64,000 nucleotides of DNA from Mercenaria mercenaria (Eukaryota; Mollusca; Bivalvia; Venerida; Veneridae), in NCBI RefSeq assembly GCF_021730395.1, contig NW_026461053.1, positions 1-64,000 on the forward strand, written 5' to 3'. Numbering within the stretch: position 1 is the first letter of the stretch; each line of letters opens with the position of its first letter. Positions 1-10,335 of this stretch are shown one piece after another. Made by a program: the position numbers and the translations under genes. Below the pieces are notes generated by a model, which saw only the letters and a list, made by a program, of their open reading frames with translations, had not been told where the DNA came from and made no database searches.

Positions 1-199
1 CTCCACCAGTACAGACACAGAGTGAGAGGTTTTTGATACAGGCATTTCAGGCTTACATGACAGTCTTGATCTTTGACGTGCCCGATGTAAAGTACAGATA
101 CATAATTATTTGACCCTTAGGTAATACGCAAGGACTGCTTATGTGGGAATTACTATGAACAGCATTTCAGAGCTTTCAGTTCCAAGGTTGGAAATCTAT

Positions 200-653
200 A
201 TATTTAGTAAACAACGTACCTACCTAACTACCAGTGCCCATACCGAGAAATCATAACAAATGCCCAGGCCGGGAATCGTTATAGTTAACAAATAACCTAC
301 ATACTTTCAAGTGGCCAGGCCGGAAATCACTTACACTTAACCTACCTACCTGCGAGTGCAAAGCCGGAAATCATTACACATAAGAATCAACCTACCTACC
401 TACCAGTGCCCAGGCTTGAAATCATTAAACTTAACAAACAACCTATCTAACTACCTGTGCCCTTGCCAGAAATCATTACACTTAACAAACAACCTACCTT
501 GAGTGACAAATGACCTCCACCTATCCAGTGATTCGTCTGAATCTTCAATGGATCATTTTCATAGTCATGAGCGAAGGAAAATGCATATCCTGAAAACGTT
601 AACCTACTTACAAGTGCCCTTGCCGGAAATCATTACACTTAACAAACAACCTA
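200..653. repeat. about 51-bp minisatellite in HSPA12-1 intron 1
   Basis: Degenerate tandem units contain CCTACCTACC, CAGTGCCCAGGCC and GAAATCATTACACTTAAC. The same unit fills intron 1 of the other two HSPA12 copies (19080-19990 and 56690-57490), so it predates the duplication. Here the array runs right up to exon 1, and the intron side of the exon 1 splice donor is array sequence. Confidence 0.85.
498..600 (-). pseudogene. partial duplicate of HSPA12-1 exon 1
   Basis: These 103 bases repeat 655-757, the 3' two-thirds of HSPA12 exon 1. Together with the minisatellite unit before them (442-600 against 601-757) they form a tandem duplication of about 157 bp. The piece has no ATG and no nucleotide-binding DFGTT motif, but it keeps the same splice donor. 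It is probably a product of unequal exchange within the minisatellite. It lies downstream of the complete exon 1 in the direction of transcription, so it is inert unless used as a cryptic exon. Confidence 0.9.
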
Positions 654-654
654 C

Positions 655-801
655 CTTGAGTGACAAATGACCTCCACCTATCCAGTGATTCGTCTGAATC
701 TTCAATGGATCATTTTCATAGTCATGAGCGAAGGAAAATGCATATCCTGAAAACGTTGTACCGAAGTCAATGGCAGCAACAACAATCTTTGTCGATGTCA
801 T
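655..801 (-). CDS. HSPA12-like Hsp70 family protein, copy 1, exon 1 only
   Basis: This is the first coding exon of an HSPA12-type member of the Hsp70 superfamily. It starts at the ATG at 801 and encodes 49 residues beginning MTSTKIVVAA, with the phosphate-1 loop IDFGTTFSGY that binds ATP in actin/Hsp70-fold proteins. The reading is ATG, 147 bases, then AAG followed by gtagg as donor. It is identical in length to exon 1 of copies 2 and 3. Exons 2-5 lie beyond the left edge. The donor differs from the other two copies (gtaat and gtgat) because minisatellite abuts the exon. HSPA12 proteins are atypical, mostly cytosolic Hsp70 relatives without the canonical peptide-binding domain. Whether this copy is functional cannot be judged from one exon. 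Confidence 0.85.
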
Positions 802-905
802 CAAGATAATCTGTCTGTTAACGCCTTAACTTTTAGTTTCAATTTACGCGAAATAGTTATTCGGTTTTTCAACACGGAAGTAATTTAACAAAGTGTATAA
901 TAAAG
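802..905 (-). promoter_or_regulatory. putative HSPA12-1 5' UTR and proximal promoter
   Basis: The 100 bases upstream of the ATG align with the same region of copies 2 (21806-21945) and 3 (59033-59170). A CGGAAG core (875-880; CTTCCG on the gene strand), about 75 bases from the ATG, is kept in all three, as an ETS-type site would be. No convincing heat-shock element (inverted nGAAn blocks) was found. The start of transcription is not known. Confidence 0.35.
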
Positions 906-3333
906 CAAAGTGTTTGAAGAGCGGAAAGAGCAATTGATGTGGTTTGATAACAGAAATAGTAAATCGGTTTGAAAATATTATCATCATTAATTTATAGCTC
1001 TCATGCTACACTGCAGATACTATCTAATCATGTTCAGTTTAACATAGATACTCTGAGAGGAATGCGTTCTACTATAAAAACTTTTAATTGAAACAACTTA
1101 AATCAGTATATGTACAAAGCTGTCCTAAAAGGTTTCAAGGACAGTACTTTTTATTGTCTAAACACTATTACTTTAGAAAAGTGAGACACGGAAGCTTGAT
1201 ATTGATCCTTGTTGTACAATGTGCTCTCTAGCTTCTTTGCCTCTCACAAAAAAATCTTATCAATTGCATTAATATTTTGATCAATACAAATGGCAAAGTG
1301 ATTTCTCGTTTGCGTTTGATAGTCAGTTACCAATCGCAGCATGATTCTGGACATACTTTTTTCTGAATTTGACATCCATTTATGACGTACTATGCGAATC
1401 TTACACTAGAATATTTAATCATTAGATCCTGAAAATCGTCGTAAAATATATTCATCTTGGCTGAATATAAAAACTAATGTGGGTGTAGATCTGAAATCAT
1501 CATAATTAAATAGCATTTAAAAATATGAACATCAGTAGCTTATAAGCAGTTTTAGCGACATATTTATTCTGCCTTACTTATACAGTGATTAGTGTGTATT
1601 ATTTTCATACAATCATGTTCATTTTATGTTTACATAAATACGGTGTAGTAAATATTCATTTTTTCAAGTAAGTATTTGATCACAATATGTCTGTGATGTC
1701 AAGTCAATCCACTTCAGATTGTTTCCCGAATGGCCACAGTCTTGAGCAGAATGAATAGCTATACGAAGCGTTTCAAATAAAACTTTTCCTGCATCATGAA
1801 TTCGTTCGAGGTTTTGTCAGAACATATCAGACACCATTCGTTCTATTTGTTTTTAATATCACTTCGCTGGGATGCATAAGAGTCCTTACCGTCCCTGTCC
1901 ATTCTCTGGAACCCATACATATATCATATTTGAACATAGAAATACGTCAAGTTCACATTACAGGTCTCACAAACCTTGCTTTTAATTTGGAAAATTTTCA
2001 AGAAACATCTCTTTTAATATTTTTGAAACATTCATGCATCTGATTAAAAATTCATACACACCTTAGAGATCATATCGTAAGTTTATACATCAGGTTCTGT
2101 ATTTTGACATGATTATTCCCCGTTTTGATCCAGGAAAAGTAGCAGTGCTGTTGTTTTGTTTGAACATCTTTGAAACCAATGAAGGTATTGGATTGAAACT
2201 TTAAAAAAGGGCTGTAAGAATCATACGTCAAGTTGTCATAGCAGGTCAAATGGATTTGACTTTTATTAGGACAACAATATTTCCCTATTTGGACTTTGAA
2301 AAATGTCCAGAAAATGTATTGTCCTTCAATATTCATTAAACTTCTGTATGCACTGGATTGAAACTTTACATAAATCTCGTATCATAATGCAGTTATACAC
2401 ATCGTGTTTGCGGTTTTTCAGGTTGGTCTTGAAATATGCCATTTGGATATTACATAAACCTTTGGGCACATACAGCAAACTGACATAAGAAGACATTTAT
2501 ACAAAATAGTTTCTCATTGTTGTACTAAATTGTTTACATTTTTGATATATTAAATAATGACATTATAACAGTGAAGCAGTTTACAGTGACTTGGTATAAT
2601 GATACATCTTTAAGTAAAGAAGGCACAATAACCCAATAGCTCTTCAGATGACAATGGAAAGTACAGAACCGCGAGTTATGAAAACATTCTAAAACGTGCT
2701 ATTCGGACAGTGCTGAAAACGGTATCCCCCAAAACACTATTTTATGACTTTTGAAACAGACAGAGAGAATATATATAATTCAAATAGATAGCAGGGTACT
2801 AGATTAAGAATCGCACATAAAATGTGTTTAATTTAAGGCATCCGATCCACAAAGCAAAGAGGTAAAATTTCAATGCCTGGTGACCCCATGGTTTTTTGGG
2901 GGGCTTTTTTTAATTATATATATCATTTGAAAGTGTTTTGTCTGCTGAACACGAATTAGGTAATACGATGACTAAAATGATAAGTACGAATCACTACAGT
3001 CTTGTTTTTGACTGCGAAATGATAAATCTTACACTGTAATAACTGGATTTCTGTTGAAGTATCATTGAAAAATATTAAATAAAAAAATGAAAATTTTATA
3101 ACTTATTTTTGTCATGTAATTTATATTTTCTTTTTCAGTAGACAATAAACTTTCAAATGATACCTACATTATATGAGCTTACCAGGCATCAATATTTGAT
3201 ATATTTTAAAGGTACTGTTATATAGAACTTGCTTATCTGTGGACCGGATTCCTTAGCATGATCTATCCTACACTAAATAGATGTTACAATGATATAATTT
3301 TAAGATTCAATCAAATACTTATCTTTATTTCAG
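906..3333. other. gene-free spacer between HSPA12-1 and LRR-EF-1
   Basis: No coding signal. About 960-2090 aligns with 59170-60600 in unit 3, and about 1950-3333 aligns with 30515-30632 plus 39989-41300 in unit 2. It contains the empty sites for two unit-2 transposons: near 2060 (element at 30633) and the CAG at 2091-2093 (element at 32118). Under the nested-gene model this is intron sequence of the LRR-EF gene. Confidence 0.6.
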
Positions 3334-6300
3334 GCGAACAAATGTTTACGATCATTAAATGTTGCTTGGAACGGATTTGGTAAAGAGGGAGCAAAAGCTT
3401 TAGGTGAAGCCCTGCCGGAAAACGACAGTTTAACTGAATTAGATGTTACAAATAATAGAATTAATGCAAACGGGATGGCTTTGTTTATGATTGGATTACG
3501 CACTAATGAAACTCTACAAAGTTTAAAGGTAAGCGCTATTAATAACATAGCAACAGCATAGCAGCAAGCAAATATAACAGATTGTATGTTAGTATTTGAA
3601 AATATAAAATTTCATAATTACTTGTACTATGTCAGTTTACATAGCCAGACTGAATGCATGTCAAGGCTTTAGCAAACCTGTAGGAGAATTTCTATATCAA
3701 ACCTAGATTATGTTCTGCTGAGTGATTCATTTGTTTGTACGGTATCAGCTTTGATTATTAGTTGTAAATTATATGATAGCGTACTGTATTTAAATTATTT
3801 TATCTGGTTTTAAATAACATAAACCGTCTTTTCTTGCAGCTTGGAATGAATCCATTCAGCAGTGAAGTTGCAAAGCATTTACTTCTTATTATAGAAGCTA
3901 ATGAGAAATGTGCTTTAACACACCTAGAAATGTCTGTAAGTCTGTAATACTGGCATTTCATACTAGTTCATTACAATTTTAAAACTTTTCTTAAAATACT
4001 TTCGAACAAATTATTTACAAACATGTTTTCTTGTGTCAACATTTGGTGACAAGCCATTTTGCATATCCGGCATTTATATTTATGTTTAACAATAAAACAT
4101 TATATATTGTAAGATTATACACCGCGTCATGCATGCTTGTATTTGATCACTGTACTCTTTTCCTGGTTTTAGTCGCTAATTAGTTTAGTTTATACTAATT
4201 TGTTTTAGCTCAATTGTAATGAAAGCTTTAAGCTTATTTAAACAACTCTCGAGTCTGTTTCCTAGAAAAATCGGTACTGGTGTCATATGAGAAGTCATGG
4301 TTGTGACCCCAATGGGGCTCAAACCCACGACCCCTGGGTTGAGCGGCCTACACCTTAACCACTAAACCACTGCTTCCCTTAATAAACGTTATTTCTAAAA
4401 AGAAGTCTGTCAGTTTTAAATTTCTGCTACAGGATGTGTCTGTAGACGAAGATGTTGTTGCAGTACTTGAACGGTTGGCTGGTAATCGACATTTAAGTGT
4501 AAATCACGGGAAAATCGTTCGCAAAGTACCCGAAAAGCCCTACGTCCCACCACCCCTACCTCCACGTGATCCTCTTGAATTAATGTTCGAGTTCAAATAC
4601 GAGCATGGATACCGGACACTTGACCTACTGATGAGAATGGATAAAGATAATAATATGGTCGTCGACAGAGAGGAGTTTAAAAATGGGCTTTTGGTATGGT
4701 ACCTCCTTAAGTTTGACACTTTTAGAGAAACATGAAAATGCCATGTAATTTATTATTTGTATATTCTATAATGAAATTTATTACTAAGACAAGTATACTT
4801 TATTAGATTTGTTTTTACTTTATTGTTTGTTTTTTTTTTTCCATAATTTCATTGTGAATACATTCTTATCTGCTATACCATATTGGGGACGATTTTGTGC
4901 TAAATAAACTCAAAACGTTCGCTTGTTTAGTCAATCTATATTTCAGGAAATGGATATTGAAGCTGATGATGATCAAATCGATGAGCTTATGTCTAGGCTG
5001 GACACTAACTCTGATGGGAATATTGATTATAGGTTAATATGTTTATTTATTATATACCTATATAAATTCTGTAAAACATCAGCTTGTATTTCACAGTTAA
5101 ATATGGACAGGCAGAAAGAAAGTCCGTATTGTACCTTTTAAATTCCGTGTTGTACCTTTGTATTGTATGCTGCCGGACTACTTTCATTAATATGCATGAC
5201 CTGACACAGTTCTATAAATAGCGCATATAAAAACTTCACTTAACTTAAGGCATGACAGATATAAAACTGTGATGATTTATATGATTGGATATCGGGGAAG
5301 CAGATCTGCATTTCGTCATAGACGAATCCAGAGCATTCTACTTATCATACACATATATACTAACTTGACAGTTACCAGATTTATCTATACATGAATAATA
5401 ATAAATCCTGTTAAAGATGATCTCCGTTTCAAAAATATTAGTTATAAATCTTAAAAATCAATAAGAAAGAAATATAATTCTAAATTCCGCGTTTTATTTA
5501 CATTCCTTCGTTTCCTTTAGTGTTTTTAATCCAGACAGACTATTGTTTAAAAACCAATGTTGTAAAACTATCACATTTCTTGATTATGTGTAGACAGTTT
5601 TCTGGGGCCAGCTTCACGAAACCTGCGTAGGACAAGTTAAAACTTAGGTGTCAGGTGTTTTTAAAAACACATCTTTAACCCTTATTATGGAGCGTATATA
5701 AGTTTTAAGTTACTTGTTTTCCAATCCATTCGAGTAATATTTTCTTTGTTTGTTTGTTTGTACTATTTTGATTGATGTATGTTTTTATCAAACTTTGTTA
5801 ACTTAAATGTACTACTCGTGTTTGTAAATATAATTATAATTGTGGAAACAAATACAGTTTAAAACAACCCTTATCATGCTGGATACGATTGATTCTGCCT
5901 TTGCGACCAGAGTTTATCATGATTAGCCTGCACATCCATGCAGTCTGATCATGACCTGCACTGTTCGCCATTCAGTCAATATCTTTTTGGTAAACACCCC
6001 GTTTAACAGTCTATGGTACTATGTGAAAGATGGACACGTTCTTTATAGAAATTTAGCAGGGTCAGGGTTAAATGATTGAATAAACAGTTTTGATGGACCA
6101 GCTTCACGAAGTCTACGTAGGACAAAGTTAGAACTTAGGTGTAAGGTGTTTCACGACTATCATTTTACGTAAATTAATTTTAACTATTCGGCCTTTTTTA
6201 GAAACTTAGAGGAACAAAAATAAGATAGATTTACCCTAAAATTGCATCAACGACTCCGTTTTAAATGGATACAAGTAATAAATTTCGAAATAAATGTATC

Positions 6301-6603
6301 TCAAAAGTCCATACTTAGGACAGAACTAAGAATAAACTTATGAACGTTTGTGAAACGAGCCGCTAGTATATAAATGTCAAAAGTGTTAAAGAAGTTTTAA
6401 ACTTTTTTTTCAGTGAATTCGTACAGGGAGAGAAAGAATACGGCTCTAGACAGAAGAGACACATGAACATGCAAACTCTGGGAAAAATACGTTCATTGGC
6501 AGCGGCTATGTTAAAACTTCGAGTGAAGGCACACATGAATGACGCAGAAACACGAAGACTTAGTACTCAAAATACGGAATCAAAGCTTACAGCACCGAAA
6601 TAA
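3334..6603 (+). CDS. LRR and EF-hand protein (LRRC74-like), copy 1, 3' part
   Basis: Five exons join in one frame: 3334-3528, 3840-3935, 4433-4693, 4947-5032 and 6414-6603, with AG/GT borders throughout, giving 275 residues and a TAA stop. Residues 1-97 carry ribonuclease-inhibitor-type leucine-rich repeats (CLRSLNVAWNGFGKEGAKAL, then LTELDVTNNRINANGMALF). A proline-rich linker (PYVPPPLPPRD) follows. EF-hand 1 has loop DKDNNMVVDREE, with M where glycine is usual. EF-hand 2 is canonical, loop DTNSDGNIDYSE, built across the 5032/6414 junction. The tail is basic. The role is probably calcium-dependent protein binding, but partner and pathway cannot be read. The 5' end (more LRRs) is missing, so this is the 3' end of a longer gene. 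The match to LRRC74-like bivalve proteins is from memory. All exons are open, unlike copies 2 and 3. Confidence 0.8.
4262..4380 (-). mobile_element. tRNA-derived SINE fragment in LRR-EF intron
   Basis: Read on the minus strand, it has an A-box-like TGGTTTAGTGGTTAAGGTG and a B-box-like GGGTTTGAGCCCC at tRNA spacing. The same insertion is at the same intron position in unit 2 (42598-42700), where the B box reads GGGTTCGAGCCCC. It therefore predates the duplication. It is not a functional tRNA: no proper acceptor stem is seen. Confidence 0.65.
5686..5865. mobile_element. 180-bp insertion with 9-bp target duplication
   Basis: AACCCTTAT occurs at 5677-5685 and again at 5866-5874. The 180 bases between are absent from the matching site in unit 2 (44663). 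The insert split the end of the MITE that follows. No inverted repeats or coding capacity seen; family unknown. Confidence 0.55.
5866..6071. mobile_element. MITE with TTAACCCT ends (copy in unit 1)
   Basis: About 205 bp bounded by AACCCTTATCATGCT and its imperfect inverse (AGCAGGGTCAGGGTTAA). The core holds TTTGCGACCAGAG and GCACATCCATGCAGTCTGATC. A matching copy is at 44663-44860, so it inserted before the duplication. It lies in the last LRR-EF intron. Confidence 0.6.
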
Positions 6604-7222
6604 ATCAGTAGCTAAAACAAAACAGTGTATGGGAATAACAAATATAATTCAGGCGCGTAGCGTGGTATATTCAGTTACTGTTAGAGTAATATGCTATCAG
6701 AGTCTGATCAAAAGCTAGATACTCGAACGAAGCAATAGTGGGAACGGCTGGTACAGCAATGCTAGTACATAGTAGTAAAAGCTGTTTTTCTGTAGTTTTT
6801 TTAATTTCAGAAGAAAGATCATGGCAACACATCTACTGATAATATCCATCCATGACTTTTTCTCAGTCTTGAAAGTGGGATGTGGCCGGGAATGATGATG
6901 ATGACTGCATGAAATATGTAAAAAGACTTGGGTGTTGTAATATTGTATTATAATTCTATGTAACTGTGTTATTTTGATTACGGAAGATACGCCACTTTTC
7001 ATTGAATAGCATTCATTGAAAGCCGCCATATGAGCACATATGCGGAGGTCTCAAAAGTGAATGTTGGTACCTGCTTAACCAGGGGCCAAAGGGCATGTAG
7101 GTACTACCGTTTATAAAAAGGCTCAGTCTCGGACGAGTTTCCTTTGTTTCTGTTTTTTCTTTGTATTTATGTTTTGAGGAGGACCTTGTGTTAGACTGGC
7201 TTGTAATCAATAATGTAATTTA

Positions 7223-7224
<2 letters not shown>

Positions 7225-7259
<35 letters not shown>

Positions 7260-7285
7260 ATCATTATTATTATTATTATTATTGT
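7225..7285. repeat. (TTA/ATT)n microsatellite
   Basis: Runs of ATT/TTA interrupted by AATATC; the counterpart is at 46548-46600. Confidence 0.9.
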
Positions 7286-8819
7286 TATAAAACAGTTTTG
7301 CTGCATGCGCGTCAAATGTAAACTTTCACTACCTTTACGAAGAGAAACTAAATAATAAAAGTCATTTTCTGTATTGAGAGCAACTGAAATCAGTAGATAG
7401 ATGTTACATGTTCTTGCACTTTCTATAAACGGAGTGACTAAAATATATAGATAGAAATTTCAACTGTTATTGCCCATACAAGTGGAAACCAAAATTAAAG
7501 AAAAACACTTTCTACACAGAGAAACTGAACGATATAGACAGAAGTTTTAACTGTAATTGTCCCAACACATTGAAACTGAAATTAAAGGAAGGTACTTGCT
7601 ACATTACAGCTGAAATAAATATAAAAAGCTTAAATCTACGAAATAAGAAGATGCCATTATCCTATGTTTGTGTCTTCTCTGGTGAGCTGATTGCATTTAG
7701 AATATGTAACATTAGAGTGCCGAATAGTTCAGCTGAATAAAACATGTTTAAAGCACCAGTACATTTTTACAAGGAATGTATAATGTCATACAGGCTGTGA
7801 TTGTCCCAGCACAGGCTAATTCGAAAAGATAGTGTCTGTAGTGCTAACTAAGGATGTATGCCACCTTATTTTTACTTTATTTTCGTTTTCTATTAAAATT
7901 GATACCTTAAAAATATATACCAATCGCTGCCTTAAAAATAAAACAGCTACATTAAACCTCTCATGAACAGACTCAATCAAACTATTATTGCTATTATTCT
8001 GCTTTGTTGCATTCTATGCCTCCAAAGGGTCTTTTTACAGATTTTATCAAAATAATGTTAAGGTAAAAACCTTCCAGTAAAAGGGCATAAACTTTTGTTT
8101 CAAGCATATGATACATCTTTAAATACTTTTTCAAGGATGTAAATACCTTTTTTTTTAAAAAAAGTCTTTACAGTAAATACAGACTTAATGGAAATGTTAA
8201 TTCTGAATGAAATTTTGTATGTAGAATTGTCGGATTGCGAGAATGCTGTGCACGAGAGTGGTTGTGCTCAACTTAAATAAAATTATCTATACTTCATTTA
8301 AACGTTCGGCCGCGGTGACTTGTGGTTACATTTAATTTGGAATATTTGAATAGCAATTTTCTGCGTGCTAGTTCATTCATTTCATTATATGCAGCTTGAT
8401 ATTGTGTAATTTATGGATATAGTGGCAAAAGCACTTGTTATAAGGTCTGCCAAATTACGCATATACAAACCATAACTGCACTAGGGAATCAGGCGGTGTG
8501 GCAATAGGACATGCATTATGTAAGTGTATTATATATTTACGATATTGTTACAACATTCAAACTATATGGAAAAGTTAGTATATCGTCAAAGGAACTATAT
8601 GAATTAGGTTTGTATATCGCCAAAGAAAAAATGTATACGGGGTTGTTACAACATTCAAATGTGGATCTATATGCATAAGGTATGTATATCGCACAAAATT
8701 ATGTACGTTTTTGTTACAGTATTCAAATGTGGAACTATTTAAAGTCTACGTAAATGTATGTAAGGAAGAACTGTTACTTGAAATTGTTTCAATTTTGCCA
8801 AGAAATTAGTGGATAAGTA

Positions 8820-9345
8820 CGAAAACCCGGTGGTGACTTCACGTTCCACAATCCCCTTTTCCTATTTCTCACTTCTTATTATACACTATAAAACATATAG
8901 AAACGATGAAATGAGAACTTTACATTTCTCACTTCAGAATTTCATTTTTTTTATCGAAAACGAGTAGTGAGAACTGCAAAATGTGAAATTCACATTTCTC
9001 ACGTCTCATTTCATAGCTCCAATATGTTTCACAGAGTATACGAGAATGAGATATTTGAAATCTGAACTTCACATTTCCACTTCTCATTTCAGTTTCTATA
9101 TGTCTAATAGTGTATAATAAGAAATGAGAAATAAGAAATGTGAAATAAGATATTCACTTTTTCTCAATTCGCAGTTCTAAATTTTGTATCGAAAATGAAA
9201 AGCGTGAAGTAAAAAAATGTGAAATTCACTTTTCATACTTCTCATTTCATAGAGCCTATGTTTATAGCATAGACAATGAAATGAAAACTGAGAAATAGGA
9301 AATGAGAATAGTGAAATGTGAAGTCACCACAAGATTTTCGAAAGT
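8820..9345. mobile_element. fold-back element built of GAAATGAGAA units
   Basis: The ends are inverted copies of GGTGGTGACTTCAC. The interior is made of short repeats of TTTCTCACTTCTCATTTC in one arm and their complement in the other, so a single strand could fold back on itself. The same element is at 49200-49690, so it predates the duplication. No coding capacity. Confidence 0.7.
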
Positions 9346-9544
9346 AAGAGCTCTTATGTTTTAGATGATTTAATTATAATAGTGTATGCATTTTAAGTAC
9401 AAAACTGTCTATTTTTCTTTAAACCCTTTAAACACTATTTCATGTATCGCGTTACGTGTATATGTATATTACGTAGCAATGGTGGACTTCCTACGACATA
9501 CAGCAATGTTTCTGTTTGGTAGCATTTATGTTTATCCATTTTAG

Positions 9545-9621
9545 CACAAAATGAATCTCTAGAGACTCTAGATCTTAGTTGGAATCATATAAGAGGAAAA
9601 GGTGCAATATCTGTAGCCAAG
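9545..9621 (+). CDS. orphan LRR exon before HSPA12-2 (LRR-EF family)
   Basis: After a TTTTAG acceptor the frame reads QNESLETLDLSWNHIRGKG, a ribonuclease-inhibitor-type LRR, and ends VAK before a GT donor. Length is 77 bases, phase-0 end; a 9-base in-frame deletion relative to the counterpart at 50074-50146 removed three residues near the donor. The end phase matches the start of the first exon of the LRR-EF copies (ANKCLRSL), which would continue the repeat. It lies 3 kb beyond the last exon of LRR-EF-1 and 1 kb before the end of HSPA12-2. It is probably an upstream exon of the LRR-EF copy in the next unit, with HSPA12-2 inside the intron. No exon 5' of it is visible, so the unit may carry only a partial gene. 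Confidence 0.6.
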
Positions 9622-10116
9622 GTTATCCGCTCCGAATCTTTCTATGTTCTTCATAGGTTAAATAATTCAGTAAGGAAAAAATACAGTAAAATCATTTAAT
9701 TTTGTGGACATGAAATTTTAGGTTTTGAACAAAATTGCTATTTCGTTGGGATATGAATTCGTAGATTTCGGGAATTTTATTAGTTCGTTAGGATATAATT
9801 TTGTGGATGATACAACCACAGAATCAACGAAAATTAGTCCCTCGCTAATATTAATGATTTCACTGAGGGTGTCCGTCACAATTGCGAGTAATTTTTGCGT
9901 GAGAAATTTATTTATTTCCACTAGACTATTATAACAAAACTATTAAAAATTGTTAAGAAAATCTACAGTTTGTTATCTATAACATGATCCTTTGAAGGCA
10001 TGGAAAGCAACGAAGCAAAATAATAGTAAACAAGGTTTGACTGAGTCTGTTCATGACAGGTTATGAGCCATGCAACATACCTCACGCCAACTAGCATCGT
10101 CGTACGCGGAACTCTA

Positions 10117-10335
10117 TAATACCCCAGTCACACATACGGCGCGGATAGCTACGTCTAGCCACGGATAGAAACCGAGTAATTCGTATCGATCCGTACCTGA
10201 GCCGTACCTTAAAGTAGTAATCCGTATCAATCCGTACCAATCCGTTCGGCTCAGGTACGGATCGATTCGGGTTACTACGTTTCTATCCGTAGCTAGAAGT
10301 AGCTATCCGCGCCGTATGTGTGACCGTGGTATTAC
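10117..10335. mobile_element. palindromic MITE (GTCACACATACGGCGCGGAT ends)
   Basis: Long inverted arms: AATACCCCAGTCACACATAC on the left and the inverse of AATACCACGGTCACACATAC on the right, continuing through CGGCGCGGATAGCTAC. It is absent from the matching site near 50645, so it inserted into this unit after the duplication or was lost cleanly from the other. Confidence 0.8.

Larger units (their letters stand above)
6604..9544. other. spacer downstream of LRR-EF-1, repeat-rich
   Basis: No gene. It holds a dispersed repeat (about 7015-7150), a TTA/ATT microsatellite (about 7225-7285), a second dispersed repeat around GAACAGACTCAATCAAAC (7960-8050), and the fold-back element at 8820-9345. 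The whole stretch aligns with 45400-50070 in unit 2 apart from insertions there. Confidence 0.6.

Noticed and set aside
9718-9934. Overlapping open frames on both strands downstream of the orphan LRR exon
   Set aside because: Sequence is a repeated TTCGTAGATTTCGGGAATTT-type stretch shared with 50270-50470, where the frames are broken; no domain.
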